A stretch of DNA of 64,000 nt from Isosphaera pallida ATCC 43644 (GTDB taxonomy: Bacteria > Planctomycetota > Planctomycetia > Isosphaerales > Isosphaeraceae). The notes beneath the pieces were generated by a model, which saw only the letters and a list, made by a program, of their open reading frames with translations, ran no database searches and was not told the DNA's origin. Position numbers and translations under genes: made by a program. Shown here piece by piece: positions 25,671 through 33,178 of this stretch (the first letter of the stretch is position 1; each line of letters opens with the position of its first letter). Where the stretch lies: positions 1,240,001 to 1,304,000 of the forward strand of contig NC_014962.1 of the NCBI RefSeq assembly GCF_000186345.1, written 5' to 3'.

Positions 25671-27089
25671 TCACTCGGCGGCCTCTTGACCCTTGGTGGG
25701 AGTCATCAGAGCGCGGCGAGCGTCGGGAGCCTTGCCATCAGGACCGGGGGGCAATTGGGGAACCTCGACCTTGATGATTGCGCCGTCCAGCGCCTTCATA
25801 AAGGCGATGACGTCGGCGATTTCCTCCTTGGTGAGATTAAGCGGCTTCATGTCACGGTCAAGATAGGGGTTGGGGATGCCGCCCTTGTTGTAGAGGTCCA
25901 TGACCGCCTCCAAGGTCGGCTCAGAGCCGTCGTGCATGTAGGGGGCAGTGCGGGTGATATCGCGAAGCGTCGGCGTCTTGAAGGCACCGATGGCGTCTTC
26001 ATTCTTTTCACCGATCGGCAGAGCCAGCCAACGTCCCAGGTCCGAGAAGGTGCCGGATTCCGTGTCGTAGCCGACACCCAAGTTGTGGAAGGCGTTATCG
26101 GTGAAGTTGGCGCCGACGTGGCAAAGGGTGCATTTGGCCTTTTGGCGCTCGACCGGGCGGCTAAACTCAGTCTCGTCGTCAGGGCGTAGCGACAGGCCAA
26201 ACAGGACCATACCGCGCTTTTCGCTTTCGGTGAGGGCGTCAAGGTCGCCGTCCTGATACCTGTCGTAGCGTGAGTCGCCCGAAAGGGCGGTGACCCGTTC
26301 GAAGGAGGCGATCGCCTTGGCGATACCGTCGAGGGTCACGTTAGTGCCGAACACTTTCTTGAACTGCTCGACGTAGCCGGGAATCCCCCGCAGACGCTCG
26401 ACAATCTCACGGTAGCTCTGGTCGCCCATTTCGATGGGGTTTTGGGGTGGGCCCTGGCATTGGGCTTCTAGGGTGGCGACCCGACCATCCCAGAATTGGG
26501 TGGTGCCGTAAACCGTGTTGAGAACCGTGGGGGCGTTGCGGTTGCCCACTTGCCCGTCGATGCCGATCGAAAGCGTCTGGTTGTCGGTCCAGCCGGTTTC
26601 CGGGTTGTGGCAGGTCGCACAGCTGACCGTCCCATTTTTGGAAAGGCGGGGATCGAAATAAAGCTGGCGGCCCAACTCGACCCGTCCTTTGGTCAACGGG
26701 TTGGAAACCGGAATGTTGACCCCCTCGAACAGCGCCGGCAGACCGCGAGGTGGCTCCATTTCCAACGGCTCATCTTGAATCAGCGAGGGATCGGGCTTTT
26801 GATACAGGTAATCCTTGTCGTCGCCGAAGTTGCCAAGAGGATCCACAAGGGACTTGACCAATTGAGCCGCCAGTTTGTCCCCCGGTTGCTTTTCCTGGAC
26901 AGGAGGAAGCGTCGGTTTGGCGACCGAAACCAACGTCAGGTTGGCAGTGGGTGAGTCGGAACCACCAGAGGAATCCACCGGAACCATGTGGCAGGACGAG
27001 CAGGGGGCATACATGGTTTTGACGGCGACCATTCCTCCGGCCAGCACTGGCACCGTCAACACCAACCACGCCTTGAGAGGGCGCGTCAT
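25671..27089 (-). CDS. Cytochrome c peroxidase/MauG-like protein with three CXXCH motifs
   Basis: A 472-residue protein with GGAG eight bases before the ATG. The N-terminus is a signal or anchor (PLKAWLVLTVPVLAGGMVAV) immediately followed by CSSCH at 30-34. The bCcP/MauG core follows: ELGRQLYFDPRLSKNGTVSCATCHNPETGWTD (heme about 156), GNRNAPTVLNTVYGTTQFWDGRVATLEAQ, a second heme CTLCHVGANFTDNAFHNLGVG (about 320), FKTPTLRDITRTAPYMHDGSEPTLEAV and the end KEEIADVIAFMKALDG. Family members reduce H2O2 or oxidise protein or small substrates in the periplasm using a high- and a low-potential heme. The N-terminal CSSCH would be a third heme and is not usual for classical bCcP. A Fur-like palindrome lies 124 bases upstream, which may link expression to iron or oxidative stress. 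Confidence 0.92.
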   Translation of the reverse strand: MTRPLKAWLVLTVPVLAGGMVAVKTMYAPCSSCHMVPVDSSGGSDSPTANLTLVSVAKPTLPPVQEKQPGDKLAAQLVKSLVDPLGNFGDDKDYLYQKPDPSLIQDEPLEMEPPRGLPALFEGVNIPVSNPLTKGRVELGRQLYFDPRLSKNGTVSCATCHNPETGWTDNQTLSIGIDGQVGNRNAPTVLNTVYGTTQFWDGRVATLEAQCQGPPQNPIEMGDQSYREIVERLRGIPGYVEQFKKVFGTNVTLDGIAKAIASFERVTALSGDSRYDRYQDGDLDALTESEKRGMVLFGLSLRPDDETEFSRPVERQKAKCTLCHVGANFTDNAFHNLGVGYDTESGTFSDLGRWLALPIGEKNEDAIGAFKTPTLRDITRTAPYMHDGSEPTLEAVMDLYNKGGIPNPYLDRDMKPLNLTKEEIADVIAFMKALDGAIIKVEVPQLPPGPDGKAPDARRALMTPTKGQEAAE

Positions 27090-27487
27090 CTCAGGACTCC
27101 TTGACGAGTCGAACCGAACACCGGGTCAGGCGAACCATCCCCGCTGGGCGGAAAGGGGAATGGGGGACCAAACCAATGAGTCCCGTGGCCAGCATCAGCC
27201 AACCACCCGCGAACGAGAATCATTCTCGTCTAGTGAAAAGGGAAGGTCAAGAGGGACGCCATCGAATCGCTCAGCAGGGCGGGGAGTGGTTCCGAATCGG
27301 TTTGGCGTGGGGGTCTGGGAGCCTCCCGCCGAGTGAACTGAGGTAAGTTGTCGAATATGGTTGCGATGGATCCATTCCAGAGATAGGATCATACTAGGGA
27401 CAGTATGAACCCGACACTCCGGTCAATCCCTTTGGGATGGTTGGAGTTGCCTCCCGCCGCCGGATGGGATCGCCGAGGATCACGTTA
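27090..27487. other. Divergent intergenic region with a Fur-like palindrome
   Basis: About 400 bases between the cytochrome peroxidase (minus) and the FHA-GGDEF gene (plus). It holds the 17-base palindrome listed separately. Around 27390 there is an AT-richer patch (AGATAGGATCATACTAGG) that could be a promoter for the plus-strand gene. No gene is supported. Confidence 0.5.
27213..27229. promoter_or_regulatory. Perfect palindrome resembling a Fur box
   Basis: ACGAGAAT-C-ATTCTCGT is a perfect 8-1-8 inverted repeat. Its inner part GAGAATCATTCTC matches the 7-1-7 Fur consensus TGATAATNATTATCA at 11 of 15 positions, and GAGAATCATTCTC is itself a frequent Fur-box variant. It lies 124 bases upstream of the heme peroxidase start and about 260 bases upstream of the FHA-GGDEF start. 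Binding by Fur, PerR or a relative is inference. Confidence 0.55.
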
Positions 27488-29635
27488 ATGGGTGACGACG
27501 GCATCACCGATCAAAAACAAGGCTCTTGGGTTCCTTCGTCCGAAAATAGCCATCGTTCCCCGTACTTCATCGTCATTGGAGGGGGTACTCCCGGCGCGAT
27601 CCTGCCATTGTCGCCCGAAGGAACCAGTTTGGGGCGGTTCCCCGAAAATCAGCTTCAAATCCTCGAAAGCAGCATTTCCCGGCGGCACGCTCATTTCCAT
27701 GTGGACAAACGCGGCCGGTCGATGCTCACGGATTTGGGCACCACCAACGGCACCTTCGTCAACGGCGAACCCCTCCCGCCTCGCATCCCTCGGGAAATCA
27801 AAGACAACGACCTGATCCAGTTTGGATCGGCCCTGATGGTCAAGTTCGTCTGGCTGGATCAGTACGAGTACACCTTCCATCAAGATATGTACCGTCGCGC
27901 CGTGCGCGACCCGCTGACTGGCCTCTACAAACGCGATCATTTCATTGAGCAAATGAACATGTTGATCATGCGGAACACCAATCGCCAGATTGGCACGGCG
28001 GCGATGGTGTTGGATTTGGACTTCTTCAAGAGGATCAACGACACGTACTTGCATCAGGTGGGGGATCGGGTGCTGCGTGCGGTGGCGGAGGTGTTGGAGT
28101 CGGAAGTGGTTCAGGAGGAGCTGGCGGGTCGTTACGGCGGTGAGGAGTTCGTGTTCGCCTTGCCCGCGGTGGACCTCAACGAAGCGTATCAACGCGCCGA
28201 GCGCATTCGGCTCAAGATCGCCGACCTTTTGTTTCAGGTGCCGGGGCAGACCCGCCATCCAGTTCAGTTTCGAGTTACCACTTCGATCGGGGTGTCGTTT
28301 GCAGCCTTCGGGGAGCGTCAAACCTCGGCAGGGCTGATTGCCGACGCTGATCAGTGTCTTTTGATTGCTAAACGCCAGGGACGCAACCGTGTGGTTCCCA
28401 ATCTGCGTCCCATCGGATCGACCTTAGTTCGGGGCAGTGGGGTGATCGATCCGAGCTTGGTCACGGACCGTTGCAGCGACACGCTGGACGAAGCCCACTT
28501 CAACAATGAGAAGACCACCTCCTCCGCTTGGCATGCCGGGGTCCCGGTGGTGGGAGGACGTGATGCCGGCACGTCGGTCATCAACATCTTTCACCATGCT
28601 CCACAACCCGACGAATTGCCACGGACCCCCCGAAACGACCCCTTGTTCGAATCGAGCATGAAGAACGTGGTGGTTTCCACCAACGCCCTAACCAATTGTG
28701 CTTTGCCCTCCTCCGCAACGGAGTCGCCCATGACCTCCTCCTCGCCCGCTCCCGCCGTCAACCCCGCACAGTGGCGAATCGGAGTCTGTAGTTGGAGCCT
28801 GCAAGTCAGTTCCATCGCTCAACTTCAGGATCTCATGCGTCGGTTGAACTGTGAATTTGTTCAGATTGCGTGTGGTGATCCCCATCACGCCAGTTGGGAG
28901 GAAGGGGACGAGTTGCCGGAGCGGGCCCGATCGGCGGGGTTGACGCTTTTGGGAGCGATGTTGGGGTTTCCGGGTGAGGATTACACCACGCCTCAGACGA
29001 TCAAGCGAACGGGGGGGTTTGGCGATCCCTCAACCCGAGCTGAGCGTCTTCAACGGTTGGAGTGGGCGTTGGATCGGACGCGGCGGTTTGGGTTGAGCGA
29101 CTTGATGTTGCACGCGGGGTTCATTCCCCCCCTTGGCGATCCAGCGCGTGCTGGGTTTTTGGACACACTTCGCCGAGCCGCCGACTTAGCCGGGGCTGCG
29201 GGAATCACCCTAGCCTTCGAGACCGGTCAAGAGCCGGCCGAATTGTTGCGTCAGACCCTGGACGAACTGGACTCGCCTTGGCTCAAGGTGAATTTCGACC
29301 CGGCCAACATGCTGTTGTATGACATGGGCGATCCGATCGAGGCGGTGCGTCTGCTGGGACCCGACATTCGTTCGGTCCACTTGAAGGACGCCCGACGGCC
29401 CCAAACGCCTGGTCAATGGGGCGAGGAGACTCCACTGGGTCAGGGCGAGGTGCCGTTTCCACAATTTCTTCAGACCTTGGTCGAGGTAGGTTTTGATGGG
29501 CCGTTGTTCGTGGAGCGTGAAGTCGGCGATCGCGAGCAACGGTTCCAAGATATTCGACACGCGCTGGACTACGTGCGTCGGCTCATTGAGAACAACTTGG
29601 CTCCCCCCGCACCCGGTTTGACCAATGCCCGCTGA
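27488..29635 (+). CDS. FHA-GGDEF diguanylate cyclase fused in frame to a xylose-isomerase-like TIM barrel
   Basis: One uninterrupted frame of 715 residues (ATG 27488; GAGG about 10 bases upstream). Residues about 25-120 are an FHA phosphothreonine-binding domain (LGRFPEN, SSISRRHAHF, LGTTNGTFVNG). About 135-305 is a GGDEF domain: DPLTGLYKRDHF, LDLDFFKRINDTY, active-site GGEEF at 217-221 and TTSIGVSF. It should make cyclic di-GMP from two GTP. The inhibitory RxxD site five residues before GGEEF is absent (VQEE). About 110 low-complexity residues follow. From Met415 a complete sugar phosphate isomerase/epimerase-like (AP endonuclease 2) domain follows: WRIGVCSWSLQVSS, LLGAMLGFPGEDY, GITLAFETGQEPAELL, LKVNFDPANML, VHLKDARRP, GQGEVPFPQFLQTL and LFVERE. 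The metal-binding Glu, Asp, His and Glu positions are all visible. No stop separates the halves. An internal start at 28730 is possible. Confidence 0.88.
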   Translation: MGDDGITDQKQGSWVPSSENSHRSPYFIVIGGGTPGAILPLSPEGTSLGRFPENQLQILESSISRRHAHFHVDKRGRSMLTDLGTTNGTFVNGEPLPPRIPREIKDNDLIQFGSALMVKFVWLDQYEYTFHQDMYRRAVRDPLTGLYKRDHFIEQMNMLIMRNTNRQIGTAAMVLDLDFFKRINDTYLHQVGDRVLRAVAEVLESEVVQEELAGRYGGEEFVFALPAVDLNEAYQRAERIRLKIADLLFQVPGQTRHPVQFRVTTSIGVSFAAFGERQTSAGLIADADQCLLIAKRQGRNRVVPNLRPIGSTLVRGSGVIDPSLVTDRCSDTLDEAHFNNEKTTSSAWHAGVPVVGGRDAGTSVINIFHHAPQPDELPRTPRNDPLFESSMKNVVVSTNALTNCALPSSATESPMTSSSPAPAVNPAQWRIGVCSWSLQVSSIAQLQDLMRRLNCEFVQIACGDPHHASWEEGDELPERARSAGLTLLGAMLGFPGEDYTTPQTIKRTGGFGDPSTRAERLQRLEWALDRTRRFGLSDLMLHAGFIPPLGDPARAGFLDTLRRAADLAGAAGITLAFETGQEPAELLRQTLDELDSPWLKVNFDPANMLLYDMGDPIEAVRLLGPDIRSVHLKDARRPQTPGQWGEETPLGQGEVPFPQFLQTLVEVGFDGPLFVEREVGDREQRFQDIRHALDYVRRLIENNLAPPAPGLTNAR
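28720..28732 (+). promoter_or_regulatory. Possible internal ribosome site and start for the isomerase-like half
   Basis: GGAG at 28720-28723 stands six bases before an in-frame ATG at 28730-28732 (MTSSSPAPAV), just where the TIM-barrel homology begins. This could give a free isomerase-like protein besides the long fusion. It may also be the remnant of two formerly separate genes. Confidence 0.45.
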
Positions 29636-29937
29636 CGAATCAGCATGTTGAACCATCCTCGCGCGACGTAGCGTACGTGGTGGTGGTGGACACTTTGGTT
29701 GGGTTCGCCGGGGCGTCAGCGTCTCATGGATAACCCCACGGGTTGGGATAACTCGACTCGGGTTTTCTCCTGCTTGTGGACCTGACGATCGGCGACTGCG
29801 TCACCTCCTTGGTCTTCGGCTCGATCATCTTGTCGATCTAGTGGGTTCCGTCATGGGACAACCCCGCGTCAGCGTTCCACAAATCGTGCCGCCGCGGAAG
29901 ATGGCGTGGAACGGCCATGCCGTAAAATGATCGGAAA
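29636..29937. other. Intergenic stretch between convergent genes
   Basis: About 300 bases after the fusion gene, before the ArsR terminator. A short AACCC/GGGTT hairpin (29732-29746, within ATAACCCCACGGGTTGG) is the only structure noticed. It is too weak to call a terminator for the plus-strand gene. Confidence 0.4.
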
Positions 29938-29939
29938 TG

Positions 29940-29980
29940 AAAAAACTCGCGGATGGAGCTACGGATTGCTCCACCGCGAG
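29940..29980 (-). terminator. Intrinsic terminator of the ArsR-family gene
   Basis: Read on the minus strand, CTCGCGGTGGAGC (29980-29968) pairs with GCTCCATCCGCGAG (29959-29946) with one bulge and an 8-base loop, and is followed directly by six T (29945-29940). This is a textbook Rho-independent terminator, about 40 bases past the ArsR stop, and it supports that gene's orientation and end. Confidence 0.85.
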
Positions 29981-30022
29981 AGGGAATCCACGACAACCCC
30001 ATTTTATTTTTTTGTCGGTGTC

Positions 30023-30415
30023 TTAGGCGACGACCGATTTGAGGACTTCGGCGAGCTGACGTCCAGTTTCGGTTAGGCTGTAGAAGTTGTGCTTGCCTTG
30101 ACGACGCGGTTCGATCAGACGGCCGTGACGCAACAAAGCCAGGTGATGGCTGACGGACGGTTGGCTCTGGGCCGGCAGGTCGTTGCAAATCTCGGTGACG
30201 TTGAGTTCCTGCTTGGACAAGAGCATCAACACCTGGAGGCGGGTCGGGTCAGAAACCTGCTTGAGCAATTCTGCGGCGTGGCGGATATTGTCAATCTTCA
30301 TCGGGGTAACGCGAGGGGTTTCGCGGACCGGAGCTTCAGCTTCAGCCCGGGTGACGCGAGTCGCGCGGGTCTTGGGTGCAGGCTTCGCTGGCGTCTTGGC
30401 TTTGGCGGGGGGCAT
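30023..30415 (-). CDS. ArsR-family winged-helix transcriptional regulator
   Basis: A 130-residue protein. ATG 30415 has GAGG eight bases upstream. The first about 35 residues are Ala/Pro/Lys/Arg-rich (PPAKAKTPAKPAPKTRATR), a basic tail that may add non-specific DNA contact. The rest is a classical ArsR wHTH: AAELLKQVSDPTRLQVLMLLSKQELNVTEICNDLP, recognition helix QSQPSVSHHLALLRHGRLI, wing RRQGKHNFYSLTETG, and the dimer helix. There is no CVC metal site of the ArsR/SmtB type in the alpha-3 helix, so it is probably not a metal sensor. It is monocistronic, with its own terminator. The target genes are unknown; the divergent neighbour about 680 bases away is hemQ. Confidence 0.92.
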   Translation of the reverse strand: MPPAKAKTPAKPAPKTRATRVTRAEAEAPVRETPRVTPMKIDNIRHAAELLKQVSDPTRLQVLMLLSKQELNVTEICNDLPAQSQPSVSHHLALLRHGRLIEPRRQGKHNFYSLTETGRQLAEVLKSVVA

Positions 30416-31099
30416 GGTGCAAACCTCATCCAAGAGAGGTGAACAAGAAGACACTTTGGCCGAAGGGTCAGGTGGACCTGGATCGATCTGAGGGCGATCC
30501 GGTTAAAACGAGGCCGTACCCGTTTGGAGCGGGAGGGGTCACGTTGAGGAGTCGGTGGTACACAGCCTGATCCCAACGGACGGACGGTTGAACTTGTCTG
30601 TGGCAGATCGCTTCGCCCAGTGGCCTTCCCCGGTCTTATCAATAGGCAAGGGGAAGAACAGGCGACCCGAGCGTTCACATCCCGTCGTCGTAACCATTTT
30701 GGAACACAAAGGCGATTGTGTCAATATCCTTGTCGCGTACTCCGGGCGATTTCTACCGAAATGCAACCGATTGGATGTTGTCGAAACCGACCGATAAGGC
30801 AGCGATTGGGGTTCAACCGATCTGGAGGGGTTGGCTGAGTGTTGAATCTTCAAGCCAAATCGACGTGCCAACGGATTCGATCGTCCCCAGAGTCATGGCG
30901 TGTTAGCACCCAAGACCGTTGGGTTTTTGGTCGTTCGTACACACGTTAGTCCGAGCCGATCCGGGGACGTGGCGGGTGGGTGGGGCGGTGAGGACGGATT
31001 GTCGTGGTTTGCTACAATGGCGTGGGGAACCCTGGTTTCCCAGGTTACTAACGTTGTTTCACCCGCCCGGCTTTCTCCAAACCAAGACCGCTAAAGACG
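30416..31099. other. Long intergenic region between the ArsR gene and hemQ
   Basis: Nearly 700 bases without a supported gene, visibly lower in GC than the genes around it. Several 60-110-codon frames exist on both strands, but none has a ribosome site or recognisable sequence. A small hairpin followed by four T lies at 30908-30928. It should contain the promoters for the ArsR gene and for hemQ; TACAATG near 31012 could be a -10 box. An untranslated RNA cannot be excluded. Confidence 0.45.
30908..30928 (+). terminator. Small hairpin followed by a T-run
   Basis: ACCCAA (30908-30913) pairs with TTGGGT (30919-30924) over a 5-base loop and runs into further T (the pair's last T plus TTTT). It looks like a weak plus-strand terminator, but no supported plus-strand gene precedes it. 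The only upstream frame is an unsupported 62-codon ORF ending at 30906. Confidence 0.35.
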
Positions 31100-32056
31100 A
31101 TGACGATCGAATCCCGCGACTTGACCGACCGCCCTGACCCGGTCGCCAGCCAGGCGTCCCAGGACCCTGTGACCGCGACGCCCCAGGAACCGCCGCCAAT
31201 CAACGGCTCCACCAACGCAACCCCACGCGGCGCTGCAGACCTCTCTCCGGCTTCGCTGGTTCCTGCCGAGGGCTGGCATGTCCTGCACATGTTCTACCGA
31301 ATCGACCGGGCCGCGTTGACCCGACTCGACAGCGACGACCTCAAAAAGGGACGCCGGCAGTTCCTCCGCGCTCTGGATCCTCAAGGCGAGGGGGCTCCCA
31401 CGCGGTTGCAATGTTTCGCCGTTCCCGGCCATAAGGCAGATTTTGGATTCATCGCCGCCGGACCCGACTTGTACGCGGTTCATGGGGTCCAACGCGCTTT
31501 GGAACAATCCCGTTTGGGACCCGCGCTTCGGGCGACGGCCTCGTTCTACTCCCTGACGGAAATCTCCGAGTACGTCCCCGATCCCGCCGCATACGGGGAC
31601 ATCCTCAAACGTGACGGTCTGGATCCCGCCAGCGACTTGTTCAAGGCCAAGCTCGCCACTTATGAGCGTCGTCTAGGACCCATGAATGAACAACGGGTTC
31701 ACCCCGAGTTTCCCGACTGGCCGTGCCTCTGTTTTTATCCCATGTCCAAGACGCGTCTGGAAGGTCAAAACTGGTACCTGCTGCCGTTTGAACAACGTGC
31801 GGCCATGATGGCGCAACACGGCAAGAGCGGCATGAACTTCGCGGGTAAAGTGATTCAGGTCATCACCGCATCCACGGGGTTGGACGACTGGGAGTGGGGG
31901 GTAACCCTTTGGGCTCGCAATCCCTCTTACCTCAAGGAGATTGTTTACACCATGCGGTTCGACGAGGCGTCGGCCCGCTATGCCTTGTTCGGTCCGTTTT
32001 ACTTTGGTTACCTGATGAACGCCGAGGCATTGGCCAAGCTGGTGGGCTTGGAGTAA
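31100..32056 (+). CDS. hemQ: Heme-dependent peroxidase / coproheme decarboxylase (HemQ, chlorite dismutase family)
   Basis: HemQ (ChdC) oxidatively decarboxylates coproheme to protoheme, the last step of the coproporphyrin-dependent heme route. The 318-residue product has a polar Pro/Ala-rich N-terminus of about 55 residues. The chlorite-dismutase-family fold follows: EGWHVLHMFYRIDR, ADFGFIAAGPDLYAVHGVQRAL, YSLTEISEYV, then FYPMSKTRLEGQNWYLLPFEQRAAMMAQHGKSG and WEWGVTLWARNPSYLKEIVYTMRFDEASARYALFGPFYFG. In this family the proximal heme ligand is the His in AQHGKSG, and a Tyr near WYLLP is the reactive residue. The distal Arg of true chlorite dismutases is not evident, which supports HemQ. It stands alone, followed by the lipoyl-like gene. 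Confidence 0.9.
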   Translation: MTIESRDLTDRPDPVASQASQDPVTATPQEPPPINGSTNATPRGAADLSPASLVPAEGWHVLHMFYRIDRAALTRLDSDDLKKGRRQFLRALDPQGEGAPTRLQCFAVPGHKADFGFIAAGPDLYAVHGVQRALEQSRLGPALRATASFYSLTEISEYVPDPAAYGDILKRDGLDPASDLFKAKLATYERRLGPMNEQRVHPEFPDWPCLCFYPMSKTRLEGQNWYLLPFEQRAAMMAQHGKSGMNFAGKVIQVITASTGLDDWEWGVTLWARNPSYLKEIVYTMRFDEASARYALFGPFYFGYLMNAEALAKLVGLE

Positions 32057-32185
32057 GACCCTCCAGCTGAGCGATCCGGTCTGGTCAAGCCTAAGCGGCC
32101 TTGGTACGATGCTTCACCAAGGCGACCCGTTTCCGCCCGGAGGGTCGTTGGCCAGCCTGGATCGCTTCCCGCGGAATGAGACCCC

Positions 32186-32476
32186 ATGCGACGCAAGGCC
32201 GTGGTTCTCCCCGACCTCGGCGTCCCTCCCCGGACGGTGATGACGATTAGCCATTGGTTCGTCGAACCAGGGCGGACCGTCTGGCGGGGCGACCGCTTGG
32301 TCGAGGTTCTGGTCGGCGCGGCGACCTTCGACGTCTCCGCGCCTCATTCGGGCCGCCTGGTCAAACGCTTTGGCCGGGTTGACGACCCCGTCGCGCCCGG
32401 CACCATTTTGGCCTATCTGGACGCCGACGACGACCCGGAAGACGACCCGGAACCGGACGCCGACTCCGGGGACTAA
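32186..32476 (+). CDS. Stand-alone lipoyl/biotinyl-like domain lacking the modified lysine
   Basis: A 96-residue protein. Residues 5-80 align with the E2 lipoyl domain: VVLPDLGVPPRTVMTISHWFVEPGRTVWRGDRLVEVLVGAATFDVSAPHSGRLVK corresponds to the GxxVxxGDxLxEIETDKAxxEVxAPxSG pattern. At the hairpin where lipoyl or biotinyl domains have D-K-A, this protein has G-A-A, so there is no lysine to modify. The C-terminus is an acidic tail (DADDDPEDDPEPDADSGD). Without the lysine it cannot carry lipoate or biotin; it may be a structural or binding relative. The hemQ gene ends about 130 bases upstream and the Nudix gene starts about 75 bases downstream, so a small operon is possible. Confidence 0.8.
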   Translation: MRRKAVVLPDLGVPPRTVMTISHWFVEPGRTVWRGDRLVEVLVGAATFDVSAPHSGRLVKRFGRVDDPVAPGTILAYLDADDDPEDDPEPDADSGD

Positions 32477-32549
32477 ACTCGGGATGGGGATCGCCTCCCC
32501 GAACCCGCGTCTTCCCCCAGTTTCGGCCCGGATCGTCGGGACCGCGACC

Positions 32550-33176
32550 ATGACCGTCATCCCCGAACGTTCCGCCGGCGTCATCCCCTTTCGTCTTGAC
32601 CCCAAGGGCGAGCCGGAGTATTTGGTCCTCCACTCGGCCCTGGTACGTAACCCCCGCGCCAAGTGGGAATTCCCCAAAGGCACCGTCGAATCCGGCGAAA
32701 CCCTGGTTCAGGCCGCCGTTCGGGAATTTATCGAGGAAACCGGCCTGACCCATCATCGCCTCATCGACGGCTTTGAACGCTCCCTCTCCTACACGTATGT
32801 CCGTAAAGGCCGGAAAATCCAGAAAACTGTCACCTACTTCCTCGTCGAAGTCCTGGACGCCGCGTCACTAACCCGCTCGGCCGAACATATCGAGGACCTC
32901 TTTGGTTTTTGGTGCTTCTGGGGATCTTTCAAACAGATCCACAACCTGCTTTATCACGCGAAAATCCGTCAGGTTTTTCTCGAAGCCGATCAGTTCCTCA
33001 AGTGGCGGATCGTCTCCCCCCCCCACCAGATCGGGTCGCAACCGCCCACGCCCACCGAAACGCCCGACGGCCCAACCGCGGGCGGTGATCCAATCCCCCA
33101 CGCCGAGGATCTCCCCTCCTCGACCGGCTTCCAGTCGTTGCCGCCTGATTCCCACCTCCCACCGGAGCAGCCCTGA
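32550..33176 (+). CDS. Nudix hydrolase (Ap4A/diadenosine-type)
   Basis: A 208-residue protein. ATG 32550 (MTVIPERSAGVIPFR) begins the domain; ATG 32484 is an alternative. The Nudix box is complete: GTVESGETLVQAAVREFIEETGL (G-x5-E-x7-R-E-x2-E-E-x-G). It is preceded by KWEFPKG, typical of enzymes that cleave diadenosine tetraphosphate or dinucleoside polyphosphates. EHIEDLFGFWCFWG and an HNLLYHAKIRQVFLEAD helix complete the domain. The last about 50 residues are Pro-rich and disordered. Metal-binding Glu residues are intact, so activity is expected. The substrate is only a family guess. It ends two bases before tmk, suggesting co-transcription. Confidence 0.9.
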   Translation: MTVIPERSAGVIPFRLDPKGEPEYLVLHSALVRNPRAKWEFPKGTVESGETLVQAAVREFIEETGLTHHRLIDGFERSLSYTYVRKGRKIQKTVTYFLVEVLDAASLTRSAEHIEDLFGFWCFWGSFKQIHNLLYHAKIRQVFLEADQFLKWRIVSPPHQIGSQPPTPTETPDGPTAGGDPIPHAEDLPSSTGFQSLPPDSHLPPEQP

Positions 33177-33178
33177 CC

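Noticed and set aside
30718-30906. 62-codon plus-strand ORF ending just before a hairpin
   Set aside because: No ribosome site, no recognisable sequence; only the hairpin position made it look real.
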